From the NCBI RefSeq assembly GCF_001426525.1, contig NZ_LMEW01000033.1, positions 334,819 to 398,818 of the forward strand: a stretch of 64,000 nt of DNA. Reading direction: 5' to 3'. Position numbers and translations under genes: made by a program. How positions within the stretch are numbered: position 1 is the stretch's first letter; every line of letters starts with the position of its first letter. Shown one piece after another: positions 26,692 to 34,811 of this stretch. The notes under the pieces are model-generated. The model was not told the origin of the DNA. It worked only from the letters and a program-made list of their open reading frames with translations, and made no database searches. The DNA comes from Massilia sp. Root133 (GTDB lineage Bacteria > Pseudomonadota > Gammaproteobacteria > Burkholderiales > Burkholderiaceae_D).

Positions 26692-27174
26692 CTTAATTTT
26701 TATCCTAAAAAGTGAATCGAAGGAATCCAGAGAGCATTGAGATTTTTATTAGTTGCTGAACACTCGGATGTGTGAACCTTAAATGCTTAATGCGTCAAGA
26801 TTGTCTGATTTGTCAATTATGACTGTTGCACTTGGTCGAAAGCCAATAAATCCAATCGTGCTGTTGTATTTTCGAAACGGCCGTGTCGGGAAACCGGGTG
26901 CACCTTAAGGCTCGTTTAAGTTTCAAAACATCATCATTCTCTCCCCGTACCACGGCAGGGTTTGTGCGGGCTCAAAGGCCTTTGGAATCGTAGCCGAATC
27001 GCATCGCCGCGGCTTTAGACTCTGGCCCATCCGACGTCCATTGTTACCGCAGTGCGCGACACATGAGCTCATCAGTAGCGCAACGCAAGCGATCTTCACG
27101 TATCTTCGTGCATTGTGCTTGCGGAATTGGACTGCGTATATTTCGTAGACGTCTCTAACATCCAGAAAAGAACG
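26692..27174. other. AT-rich divergent intergenic region
   Basis: This 483-nt gap separates the porin and the Sel1-repeat gene and is clearly AT-richer than its surroundings. It should hold the promoters of both. I see no conserved ORF, tRNA or repeat in it. On the minus strand TTGACA-like (26816-26811) and CATTAA (26792-26787) boxes are seen, described separately. Confidence 0.6.
26787..26816 (-). promoter_or_regulatory. Candidate porin promoter
   Basis: On the minus strand TTGACA is followed after 18 nt by CATTAA, about 95 nt before the porin ATG. The -35 box is perfect; the -10 is weak, so the assignment is tentative. Confidence 0.4.
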
Positions 27175-28764
27175 ATGGCAAACCGTGAAGAACTGGCGGT
27201 CATCCGCGGCGCACGTGCCGGTCGCGTCGACTCGCAACTCGCCCTGGGCCGGCTCTACCTGTTCGGCAGTGCCGGGCTGCCGAAGAGCCTGCCCACGGCC
27301 CTCCACTGGCTCGACCGTGCCGCACAGCAGGGTTGCGCTGAAGCATGGCAATTGATCGGAAACCATATTCCGGTCGATCTTGCGCGTGACAATCCGCAAC
27401 CCGTTACCGGCTGGTATGAACTGGCCTACGACGGCGGGCTCGTGCGCGCCGGGCTCGTCTATGCCCAACTGGTGCTGGGCGCGCTGAACGAGGGCCAGTG
27501 CACGCCGGCCCAGCGCGCCAAGGCCTTGCGCGCGCTGGAAGACGCGGCCCGTGCCGGTTTTCCGGAGGCGCAGTGGCTGCTCGCGCGCGAGCACGGCGCG
27601 GCGCCGCCAGAGACGGACGAGCCGGTCGCCCGCGCGCCCGTGGCAAGCCCCGCGGGCCAGCGCTGGCTGCGCCAGGCGGCCGACAGCGGCGTCGGCGCCG
27701 CGCAGTTCGCCCTGCTGGAACAGGACTGGAACGCGGGCCGCTGGTCCGCCTGGCTGGAGCGGGCGCTCCCGCTGGCGCGCGCCCTGGCCGGTTCCGATGC
27801 CGCCCAGGACCACGCGGCTGCCCGCCTGGCGCCGGACGAGGTGCTGCTGCTGTCGCGCTGTGCCCGGCTCGTGGCCGCGAACGAGGCCCCGCATGACGTC
27901 GGCCAGGATGAATTGCTGCGGTTCTGGGAAATCGCCGCGGCCGAGCAGGACCGCCATGCCCAGTTCGCGCTCGGTCTGTGGTGCGCCCGCATGCGGGTGG
28001 ACGGCAAGCGGATTCCCGGCAGCCATGGCGCGGCCAACTTCAAAAAGGCCGTGCGCTGGCTGACCCTGGCCGGCGAGCAGGGCCTGGCCGAAGCGTGGTA
28101 TGCGCTGTCGCGTATTTATATCAAGCCGGAATTCTCTCAGCGCAATGTGCTGGAAGCGCAGAAATACCTGGAGCGCGCGGCGGAGATGGGCTATCGCGAT
28201 GCCCAGCTCGAATGCGGGAACGCGGCATGGCGCGCGCGCCGCGAGAACGAGAACAACGACGTGCGCGCGCTGTTCTGGCTGCAGAAGGCGGCGGCGCAGG
28301 CTTGTCCCAAGGCCGCGGCCGCGCTGCGCAAGCTGGCGCCGCGCCAGCCCGGCGCCTGGAAGGACCTGGGTGGGCTGGCCGGGCGCGACCTGGCGGCCCA
28401 CCCGCTGCTGGCCGCGCGCCTGGAACTGGCGGTGGCCTTTGGCCTGAGCCGGGCCGAGGCGCTGTTGCTGGATATTCGCGGCGCCGACCGCGGCCACTGC
28501 CTCGTGATCGACATTCGCGCCAGCTACGGCCGCAGCCGGCGCCGGCTGATCTCGGTGGAAACGGCGCAGGAGCGCCAGCTGCTCGACCGCGTGGCGCTCG
28601 TCTTCGAGAACGTCGATTGCGGTCCGGGCGGACCGGAAGGGAATTACCGCCAGCGCCTGTACCGGTTGCGCAGCCTGTTGCCGGAGATGGCGAGCGTGGA
28701 GTCCGGGACGGAAGAACCGGAAGATTCCCCGGCGCCGGATGGCGACTACTCGCTGGCCGCCTGA
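27175..28764 (+). CDS. Sel1-repeat protein
   Basis: 529 aa with no signal peptide or membrane helix. It is built of about eight Sel1/TPR-like helical repeats. Clear copies are SQLALGRLYLFGSAGLPKSLPTAL with WLDRAAQQGCAEAW, KALRALEDAARAGFPEAQWLL, QRWLRQAADSGVGAAQFAL, AVRWLTLAGEQGLAEAWYALSRIYI, AQKYLERAAEMGYRDAQ and LFWLQKAAAQACPKAA. The last 130 residues are a separate alpha/beta part (HCLVIDIRASYGRSRR) not recognised. Such repeats are protein scaffolds. ATG 27175 is used because AGAAAAGAA lies before it. It stands alone, convergent with dapF. Confidence 0.8.
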   Translation: MANREELAVIRGARAGRVDSQLALGRLYLFGSAGLPKSLPTALHWLDRAAQQGCAEAWQLIGNHIPVDLARDNPQPVTGWYELAYDGGLVRAGLVYAQLVLGALNEGQCTPAQRAKALRALEDAARAGFPEAQWLLAREHGAAPPETDEPVARAPVASPAGQRWLRQAADSGVGAAQFALLEQDWNAGRWSAWLERALPLARALAGSDAAQDHAAARLAPDEVLLLSRCARLVAANEAPHDVGQDELLRFWEIAAAEQDRHAQFALGLWCARMRVDGKRIPGSHGAANFKKAVRWLTLAGEQGLAEAWYALSRIYIKPEFSQRNVLEAQKYLERAAEMGYRDAQLECGNAAWRARRENENNDVRALFWLQKAAAQACPKAAAALRKLAPRQPGAWKDLGGLAGRDLAAHPLLAARLELAVAFGLSRAEALLLDIRGADRGHCLVIDIRASYGRSRRRLISVETAQERQLLDRVALVFENVDCGPGGPEGNYRQRLYRLRSLLPEMASVESGTEEPEDSPAPDGDYSLAA

Positions 28765-28779
28765 CTCAAATTTCCTTAC

Positions 28780-29643
28780 TCAGAGCTCGATTTCCCCTTC
28801 GAACACGGTCTCGGCAGGACCGCTCATATAGACAGGCTGGCCTTCGCCGGCCCAGTTGATGGTCAGCTTGCCGCCGCGGGCCTGGACTTGCACGGGCGAA
28901 TCCAGCAGGCCGCGCCGGATGCCGGCCACGACGGCGGCGCAGGCGCCCGTGCCGCAGGCCAGCGTCTCGCCGGCGCCGCGTTCGTAGACGCGCAGCTTCA
29001 CATGGCCGCGGTCCACGATCTGCAGGAAGCCGGCGTTCACGCGGCGCGGAAAGCGCGGGTGGTGCTCGATCTGCGGGCCCGTTTCCAGGACGGGGGCCGC
29101 ATCGACGTCGGCGACGACCTGCACCGCGTGCGGGTTGCCCATCGACACCGTCGACACGAGCACGGTCTGTTCCTGGCCCTTGTTCGAGACGGTGAGCGGC
29201 CACAGCGTGTCGCGGCCTTCGGCGATGCCTTCCAGGCCGGCCGCATCGAACGGGACCCGGCCCGGCTCCAGGATCGGGGCGCCCATGTCCACCGTGATGC
29301 TGCCGTCGTCTTCCAGGCGCGGGGTGATGATGCCGCTCATCGTTTCGACGCGGATGCTGCGCTTGTCGGTCAGCCCCTTGTCGCTGACGAAGCGGACGAA
29401 GGCGCGCGAGCCGTTGCCGCATTGCTCGACCTCGCCGCCGTCATTGTTATAGATGCGGTAGCGGAAATCGCTGCCTTCCGTGACCGGGCGCTCGACGATC
29501 AGGATCTGGTCGGCCCCGACGCCGAAGCGGCGGTCGGCCAGGCGGCGCCATTGTTCCGGACCGAGGTCGAGTTGCTGGTTGATCGCGTCGATGACGACGA
29601 AATCGTTGCCGGCGCCGTGCATCTTGGTGAACTTGAGTTTCAT
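28780..29643 (-). CDS. dapF: Diaminopimelate epimerase
   Basis: 287 aa cytoplasmic enzyme that converts LL- to meso-diaminopimelate for lysine and peptidoglycan. The two catalytic Cys are C75 (EVEQCGNGSR) and C230 (GETLACGTGACA). The N-terminus MKLKFTKMHGAGNDF is the family signature. An ATG 12 nt upstream (29655) overlaps the TAA of the preceding acyltransferase gene, so translation may start there and add MTDT; family similarity favours 29643. It is the third gene of the lpxL-lpxL-dapF set. Confidence 0.97.
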   Translation of the reverse strand: MKLKFTKMHGAGNDFVVIDAINQQLDLGPEQWRRLADRRFGVGADQILIVERPVTEGSDFRYRIYNNDGGEVEQCGNGSRAFVRFVSDKGLTDKRSIRVETMSGIITPRLEDDGSITVDMGAPILEPGRVPFDAAGLEGIAEGRDTLWPLTVSNKGQEQTVLVSTVSMGNPHAVQVVADVDAAPVLETGPQIEHHPRFPRRVNAGFLQIVDRGHVKLRVYERGAGETLACGTGACAAVVAGIRRGLLDSPVQVQARGGKLTINWAGEGQPVYMSGPAETVFEGEIEL

Positions 29644-29654
29644 GGTATCTGTCA

Positions 29655-30518
29655 TTAATCGTAGAACGAGGGCTCGCCGGGCGGCCGGGTCTTGAAGCGC
29701 TTGTGGGTCCAGAAGTACTCGGCCGGATGTTCGCGCACGCGGTCCTCGATGAAGGCGTTCATGCGACGCGTGGCGGCGATGATGTCGTCGCCGGGGAAAT
29801 CTTCCCATGCAGGATAGAACTCTACCCGGTATCCCTTGTAGTTGGGCAGGAAAGTGGCGACGACCGGGATGACTTTTGCGCCGGTCGCGCCCGCCAGCCG
29901 GCCCATCGCCGTCAACGTGGCGGCCGGGATGCCGAAGAACGGCACGAAGGTCGCATCCTTCTCGCCGAAGTCCATGTCCGGCAGCATGAAGTAGGGGAGG
30001 CCTTCGCGCAGCGCGCGGATGATCGGCTTGATGCCGTCGGTGCGCGTGAACAGGCGCACCGGGCCGTAACGTTCGCGGCCATAACGCAACAAATCGTCGA
30101 ACGCCTTGTTCTTTTGCGGCGAATACATCGTCGACAGCGGCACCACGCGCGACGCCACGCCGGCCACGTCCAGGCACACGAAGTGCGGGCAGAACAAGAT
30201 GGTCGGGCCGCTTTCCAGCTGCGCTTTCGGCACCTCCGGCACGATCTCGATCAGGCCGTGGATGCGTTCGAACGGCGCCCACCAGATCAGCGAGCGCTCC
30301 AGGATGCTGCGCGAATAGGCCATGAAATGGCGCTTGGCGATATCGACCCGCTCCGCTTCGCCCAGTTCCGGCATGCACAGGCGCAGGTTGACCAGCGCGA
30401 TCTTGCGGCGCTTGGGAATCGCGTAATACATCAGCCAGCCGACGGCGTTGCCGATGCGGCCGAGGACAGGCAGCGGCAGGAAGTGCAGCAGCCACAACAG
30501 GAAAATCAGGAACCTCAT
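29655..30518 (-). CDS. LpxL/HtrB-type lipid A acyltransferase (second copy)
   Basis: 287 aa. An N-terminal hydrophobic helix (FLIFLLWLLHFLPLPVL) anchors it to the inner membrane. The acyltransferase motif HFVCLD (HxxxxD) is preceded by GPTILFCPHF. LPDMDFGEKDATFVPFFG and the C-terminal PAEYFWTHKRFKTRPPGE are typical of LpxL/LpxM late acyltransferases, which add lauroyl or myristoyl chains to Kdo2-lipid A. Whether it is LpxL or LpxM in function is not clear from sequence. It starts in an ATGA overlap with the first copy. Confidence 0.9.
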   Translation of the reverse strand: MRFLIFLLWLLHFLPLPVLGRIGNAVGWLMYYAIPKRRKIALVNLRLCMPELGEAERVDIAKRHFMAYSRSILERSLIWWAPFERIHGLIEIVPEVPKAQLESGPTILFCPHFVCLDVAGVASRVVPLSTMYSPQKNKAFDDLLRYGRERYGPVRLFTRTDGIKPIIRALREGLPYFMLPDMDFGEKDATFVPFFGIPAATLTAMGRLAGATGAKVIPVVATFLPNYKGYRVEFYPAWEDFPGDDIIAATRRMNAFIEDRVREHPAEYFWTHKRFKTRPPGEPSFYD

Positions 30519-31366
30519 GCGACGGTCTCGGGGTGCGGTGCTTCGACGCCTTGCGGCTTCTTGTAGCGGTTATAACTCCAGAAATACTGGGCGGGGCAGT
30601 AGGCGATGAGCTTTTCCATCTGGCGGTTGATGGCGGCGGCCTGCTGGGCCGCGTCGCCGTCGAGCGACCCTTCGAAGGGGACGAAGCGGATGGCGAAGCC
30701 GCGGCCGCGCGGCAGGCGTTCCGCGTACACGGTCAGGATGTCGGCCTTGCCCAGCTGGGCCAGCTTGGCGGGCAGGGTCATCGTGTAGGCGTCGCGGCCG
30801 AAGAACGGCGCCCACACGCCTTCGCCTTCCTGCGGGACCTGGTCCGGCAGCACGCCGACGGGCTGGCCGCCCCGCAGCGCCTTGACGAGCATGCGCACGC
30901 CGGCCAGGTTGGCGGGCGCCAGGTGCATGTGCTGGCGCTCGCGGGCGCCTTCGACGAGCGGCTTCAGGGCGCTCTGGCGCGGCGGGCGGTACATGACCGT
31001 CAGTTCGACGCGCAGCGAGACCTGCTGGGCGGTCAGTTCGAAGCAGCCCAGGTGCGGCGTGAGGAAGACGATGCCGCGGCCGGCGTCGAGCTGGCGCTGC
31101 ACCAGTTCCCAGTTTTCCATGGTGACGTGGCGGGTGACGCGCTCCTGCGGCGCGCACCAGACGAACGGCAGCTCGGCGATGGCCTTGCCGGATTCGGCGA
31201 TCGCGGCGCGCAGATGGCCGCCATAGCCGGCCTGTTCGAGGTTTTCGCGCAGGCGCCGGCGGTGCGACGGCGAGAGCAGATAGACGATCCAGCCGAGCGC
31301 GGCGCCGAGCGCATGCAGGGCGCGCAGCGGCAAAAACGACAGGATTCGAAACAAAAGGACAAGCAT
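30515..31366 (-). CDS. LpxL/HtrB-type lipid A acyltransferase (first copy)
   Basis: 283 aa, paralogous to its downstream neighbour. N-terminal membrane helix MLVLLFRILSFLPLRALHAL, acyltransferase motif HLGCFE (HxxxxE rather than D), LPDQVPQEGEGVWAPFFG, and C-terminal PAQYFWSYNRYKKPQG. Both acidic forms of the motif occur in this family. Two tandem copies suggest sequential addition of two secondary acyl chains to lipid A. The gene is divergent from metK across a 178-nt gap. Confidence 0.9.
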   Translation of the reverse strand: MLVLLFRILSFLPLRALHALGAALGWIVYLLSPSHRRRLRENLEQAGYGGHLRAAIAESGKAIAELPFVWCAPQERVTRHVTMENWELVQRQLDAGRGIVFLTPHLGCFELTAQQVSLRVELTVMYRPPRQSALKPLVEGARERQHMHLAPANLAGVRMLVKALRGGQPVGVLPDQVPQEGEGVWAPFFGRDAYTMTLPAKLAQLGKADILTVYAERLPRGRGFAIRFVPFEGSLDGDAAQQAAAINRQMEKLIAYCPAQYFWSYNRYKKPQGVEAPHPETVA

Positions 31367-31493
31367 TATTGATTTAGGGTAGAGAACCGACGGGTTGCTG
31401 TGCCAGAATTTTTGGAGGAGCGTAAAATACCACTTTGTAGCATCCGCGGAGTTAATGACAACTTGCGAAGCGGAATATAAATCTCGCTAAAGC

Positions 31494-31523
31494 GTCGCAG
31501 GCCTTGGTGCTGCGGCAATTTTT
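31494..31523 (+). promoter_or_regulatory. Terminator-like hairpin in the metK leader
   Basis: GTCGCAG pairs with CTGCGGC around a 9-nt loop and is followed by AATTTTT, 21 nt before the metK start codon. A terminator inside a leader implies attenuation. A smaller hairpin CGC-TAAA-GCG lies immediately upstream and overlaps its first base. No known SAM riboswitch class was matched by eye. Confidence 0.45.
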
Positions 31524-31544
31524 ACAACAGTATCAGGAGCCTTA

Positions 31545-32714
31545 ATGTCTTCCAACGACTACCTCTTCACTTCCGAGTCCGTCTCTGAAGGCCACCCGGA
31601 CAAAGTCGCCGACCAGATTTCCGACGCCATCCTCGACGCCATCCTGGAACAGGATCCGCGCGCGCGCGTGGCTGCCGAGACCCTGTGCAACACGGGTCTG
31701 GTCGTCCTGGCCGGTGAAATCACGACGCACGCAAACGTCGATTATATTCAAGTTGCACGCAATACCATCAAGCGCATCGGTTACGACAACACCGACTTCG
31801 GCATCGACTATAAAGGTTGCGCCGTGCTGGTCGCCTACGACAAGCAATCGCCGGACATCGCCCAGGGCGTGGACGAAGGCGCCGGTCTCGACCTCGACCA
31901 GGGTGCGGGCGACCAGGGCCTGATGTTCGGCTACGCGTGCGACGAGACGCCGGAACTGATGCCGGCCGCGATTTATTATGCGCACCGCCTCGTCGAGCGC
32001 CAGTCGCAGCTGCGCAAGGACGGCCGCCTGCCGTGGCTGCGTCCGGACGCCAAGTCCCAGGTCACGCTGCGCTACGTCAACGGCCGCCCGGTGTCCGTGA
32101 ACACCGTCGTGCTGTCGACCCAGCACGCGCCGGAAGTCAGCCACAGCCAGATCGAGGAAGCGGTGATCGAGGAGATCATCAAGCCGGTGCTGCCGCGCGA
32201 ATGGCTGCAGGACACCCGTTACCTGGTCAACCCGACCGGCCGCTTCGTCATCGGCGGCCCGCAGGGCGACTGCGGCCTGACCGGCCGCAAGATCATCGTC
32301 GACACCTACGGCGGTGCCGCACCGCACGGCGGCGGCGCGTTCTCCGGCAAGGACCCGTCCAAGGTCGACCGCTCGGCCGCCTACGCTGCCCGCTACGTCG
32401 CCAAGAACGTCGTGGCCGCCGGCCTGGCGCGCCAGTGCCAGGTGCAGGTCAGCTACGCGATCGGCGTGGCCCGTCCGATCAACATCACGGTCTACACGGA
32501 AGGCACGGGCGTCATTTCGGACGAGAAGATCGCCGAACTGGTGATGGAACACTTCGACCTGCGTCCGAAAGGCATCGTGCAGATGCTCGACCTGCTGCGC
32601 CCGATCTACACCAAGTCGGCCGCCTACGGCCACTTCGGCCGCGAAGAGCCGGAATTCACGTGGGAGCGCACCGACAAGGCCGCGCTGCTGCGCGCCGAAG
32701 CCGGTCTCGCGTAA
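31545..32714 (+). CDS. metK: S-adenosylmethionine synthase
   Basis: 389 aa cytoplasmic enzyme making SAM from methionine and ATP. Signatures: SESVSEGHPDKVADQISDAI at the N-terminus, GAGDQGLMFGYACDET (ATP site), and GGGAFSGKDPSKVDRSAAYA (P-loop-like segment with catalytic Lys and Asp). Full length. The ribosome site CAGGAG is 5 nt before ATG 31545. It precedes ahcY and metF in the same direction, so the window contains three steps of the methyl cycle together. Confidence 0.98.
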   Translation: MSSNDYLFTSESVSEGHPDKVADQISDAILDAILEQDPRARVAAETLCNTGLVVLAGEITTHANVDYIQVARNTIKRIGYDNTDFGIDYKGCAVLVAYDKQSPDIAQGVDEGAGLDLDQGAGDQGLMFGYACDETPELMPAAIYYAHRLVERQSQLRKDGRLPWLRPDAKSQVTLRYVNGRPVSVNTVVLSTQHAPEVSHSQIEEAVIEEIIKPVLPREWLQDTRYLVNPTGRFVIGGPQGDCGLTGRKIIVDTYGGAAPHGGGAFSGKDPSKVDRSAAYAARYVAKNVVAAGLARQCQVQVSYAIGVARPINITVYTEGTGVISDEKIAELVMEHFDLRPKGIVQMLDLLRPIYTKSAAYGHFGREEPEFTWERTDKAALLRAEAGLA

Positions 32715-32726
32715 AAACCACCAAAT

Positions 32727-32797
32727 TGGACCCCTGCCTTCGCAGGGGCGACGGCTCAAATAAGTGTTGCTTTATGCACGTCGTCCCCGCGGAGGCG
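32727..32797. repeat. REP-like inverted pair
   Basis: A 27-nt unit at 32727-32753 (hairpin CCCCTGC-CTTC-GCAGGGG followed by CGACG) is partly repeated in inverse orientation at 32779-32797 (CGTCGTCCCCGCGGAGGCG). Such GC-rich pairs are typical of short intergenic repeats of betaproteobacteria. It could also act as a processing or termination structure after metK, though no T run follows. Confidence 0.5.
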
Positions 32798-32856
32798 TGA
32801 TGATGCCCCCGGCACCATCACCCCAGGTTCGCCGCACCGTGATAAACTAACGAATT

Positions 32857-32920
32857 CCGAGGAGCGTTGCGACGAGATTCCCCATCTCGCCAGGCTCGGA
32901 TATCAACACCGCGCTCACGT
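32857..32920 (+). ncRNA. S-adenosylhomocysteine (SAH) riboswitch
   Basis: The sequence matches the known ahcY-motif layout. CCGAG (32857-32861) pairs with CTCGG (32895-32899) as P1. The conserved GGAGCGTTGC core follows P1. A GAGAT/ATCTC hairpin forms the inner stem. CCAGGCTCGG closes the aptamer. GAGCG (32862-32866) pairs with CGCTC (32912-32916) to form the pseudoknot before CACGTTA. This class binds SAH and switches on SAH recycling genes. The downstream gene is ahcY, exactly as expected; the region between pseudoknot and AAAGGAGGG suggests control of transcription or translation, which I cannot distinguish. Confidence 0.92.
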
Positions 32921-32951
32921 TACTTTTTTCTTAACTTGAAAGGAGGGCGTG

Positions 32952-34367
32952 ATGAGCGCCGTACTCAAAGACACCACCCAGGACTACCTCGTTGCCGACA
33001 TCGGCCTCGCCTCGTGGGGCGAGAAGGAAATCCGCATCGCCGAAACCGAAATGCCCGGCCTGATGGCCATCCGCGACGAATACGCGGCCGCCCAGCCCCT
33101 GAAGGGCGCGCGCATTGCCGGTTCGCTGCACATGACCATCCAGACCGCCGTGCTGATCCGCACGCTGGAAGCCCTCGGCGCGCAAGTGCGCTGGGCCTCG
33201 TGCAACATCTACTCGACGCAGGACCACGCCGCCGCCGCCATCGCCTCGGTCGGCACGCCCGTGTTCGCCGTCAAGGGCGAGACGCTGGACGAGTACTGGG
33301 ACTACACCCACCGCATCTTCGAATGGGGCGATGACGTCTACGCCAACATGATCCTGGACGACGGCGGCGACGCCACGCTGCTGCTGCACCTGGGCGTGCG
33401 CGCGGAGAAGGACATCTCGGTGCTGGACAAGCCGGGTTCGGAAGAAGAAATCTGCCTGTTCAACGCCATCAAGGGCCGCCTGGCCATCGATCCGCAGTGG
33501 TACTCGAAGCGCCTGCCGGAAATCAAGGGCGTGACGGAAGAGACCACCACCGGCGTCCACCGCCTGTACCAGATGCACGCGGACGGCAAGCTGGCGTTCC
33601 CGGCCATCAACGTCAACGATTCCGTGACGAAATCGAAGTTCGACAACCTGTACGGCTGCCGCGAATCGCTGGTCGACGGCATCAAGCGCGCGACGGACGT
33701 GATGGTCGCCGGCAAGGTCGCCGTCGTGGCCGGTTATGGTGACGTCGGCAAGGGTTCGGCCCAGGCGCTGCGCGCGCTGTCGGCCCAGGTCTGGGTCACC
33801 GAGATCGACCCGATCTGCGCACTGCAGGCCGCAATGGAAGGCTACCGCGTCGTGACGATGGACGAGGCTGCCGAACACGGCGACATCTTCGTCACCTGCA
33901 CGGGCAACTACCACGTGATCACCGAGCAGCACATGCTGCGCATGAAGGACCAGGCGATCGTCTGCAACATCGGCCACTTCGACAACGAAATCGAAGTCGC
34001 CGCGCTGCGCAAGTACGAGTGGGAAAACATCAAGCCGCAGGTCGACCACATCATCTTCCCGTCTGGCCGCCGCATCATCCTGCTGGCCGAAGGCCGCCTC
34101 GTGAACCTGGGCTGCGGCACGGGTCATCCGTCGTACGTGATGAGCTCGTCGTTCGCGAACCAGACCATCGCCCAGATCGAACTGTTCACCAATACCGCCG
34201 CCTACCCGGTCGGCGTGTACACGCTGCCGAAGAAGCTGGACGAAAAAGTCGCCCGCCTGCAGCTGAAAAAGCTCAACGCCCAGCTGACCGAGCTGACCGA
34301 AGAGCAAGCCGCCTACATTTCGGTGAGCAAGGAAGGCCCGTACAAGCCGGAACATTACCGTTATTGA
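32952..34367 (+). CDS. ahcY: Adenosylhomocysteinase
   Basis: 471 aa cytoplasmic NAD-dependent enzyme that splits S-adenosylhomocysteine to adenosine and homocysteine. GSLHMTIQTAVLIRTLEALGA and WASCNIYSTQDHAAAAI are substrate-binding signatures; AGYGDVGKGSAQALRAL is the NAD-binding loop; the C-terminus KEGPYKPEHYRY is universal. AGGAGG lies 5 nt before ATG 32952 (a GTG directly before it is less well spaced). Controlled by the SAH riboswitch just upstream. Confidence 0.98.
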   Translation: MSAVLKDTTQDYLVADIGLASWGEKEIRIAETEMPGLMAIRDEYAAAQPLKGARIAGSLHMTIQTAVLIRTLEALGAQVRWASCNIYSTQDHAAAAIASVGTPVFAVKGETLDEYWDYTHRIFEWGDDVYANMILDDGGDATLLLHLGVRAEKDISVLDKPGSEEEICLFNAIKGRLAIDPQWYSKRLPEIKGVTEETTTGVHRLYQMHADGKLAFPAINVNDSVTKSKFDNLYGCRESLVDGIKRATDVMVAGKVAVVAGYGDVGKGSAQALRALSAQVWVTEIDPICALQAAMEGYRVVTMDEAAEHGDIFVTCTGNYHVITEQHMLRMKDQAIVCNIGHFDNEIEVAALRKYEWENIKPQVDHIIFPSGRRIILLAEGRLVNLGCGTGHPSYVMSSSFANQTIAQIELFTNTAAYPVGVYTLPKKLDEKVARLQLKKLNAQLTELTEEQAAYISVSKEGPYKPEHYRY

Positions 34368-34457
34368 TCTGGTAAGCTCTTCCGTGAACTGATGCGCCTC
34401 CGCCGGATTCCATCGTCGGCGGAGGTGTGCTGGACAACCTCTCACGAAAGACACAAC

Positions 34458-34811
34458 ATGCGCCTGCTCCTGACCTGGCTGATCAATGCGGCAACCCTGA
34501 TGGCCTTGCCTTACCTGATGCACTCGGTATCGGTCGACAACGTCGGCACCGCCCTCGTGGCGGCCCTCGTCCTGGGCCTCGTGAATACGATCATCCGTCC
34601 CTTGCTCGTCGTGCTGACGTTGCCCGTGACGGTCGTGTCGCTCGGCCTGTTCATCCTGGTGATCAACGCACTGCTGTTCTGGCTGGTCGCTCACCTCGTC
34701 GGGGGCTTCCACGTGGCGGGGTTCTGGTCCGCGTTCCTCGCGGCGATCCTGTACAGTGTCATTTCGTGGGCGCTTTCTACCTTACTACTCAACAAAGATG
34801 GAAACCCCTAA
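34458..34811 (+). CDS. Small four-helix membrane protein (phage holin 4 superfamily)
   Basis: 117 aa with about four hydrophobic helices: LLTWLINAATLMALPYLM, LVAALVLGLVNTIIRPLLVVLTL, VSLGLFILVINALLFWLVAHLV and FWSAFLAAILYSVISWAL. The NTIIRPLLVVLTLPVTV segment is typical of the family often named phage holin family 4, which is chromosomal in many bacteria and of unknown function. No phage genes are near. It is encoded between ahcY and metF and overlaps metF by 14 nt, so it is probably co-transcribed with them. Confidence 0.82.
   Translation: MRLLLTWLINAATLMALPYLMHSVSVDNVGTALVAALVLGLVNTIIRPLLVVLTLPVTVVSLGLFILVINALLFWLVAHLVGGFHVAGFWSAFLAAILYSVISWALSTLLLNKDGNP

Noticed and set aside
31410..31440. 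GGAGGAGCGT before metK as a second SAH riboswitch
   Set aside because: Only the short GAGGAGCG string matches; the P1 partner, the CCAGGCTCGG closure and the pseudoknot partner are missing.
34458..34811. Possible prophage remnant because of the holin-like protein
   Set aside because: No other phage gene is present and this family is chromosomal in many bacteria, here inside a methyl-cycle operon.
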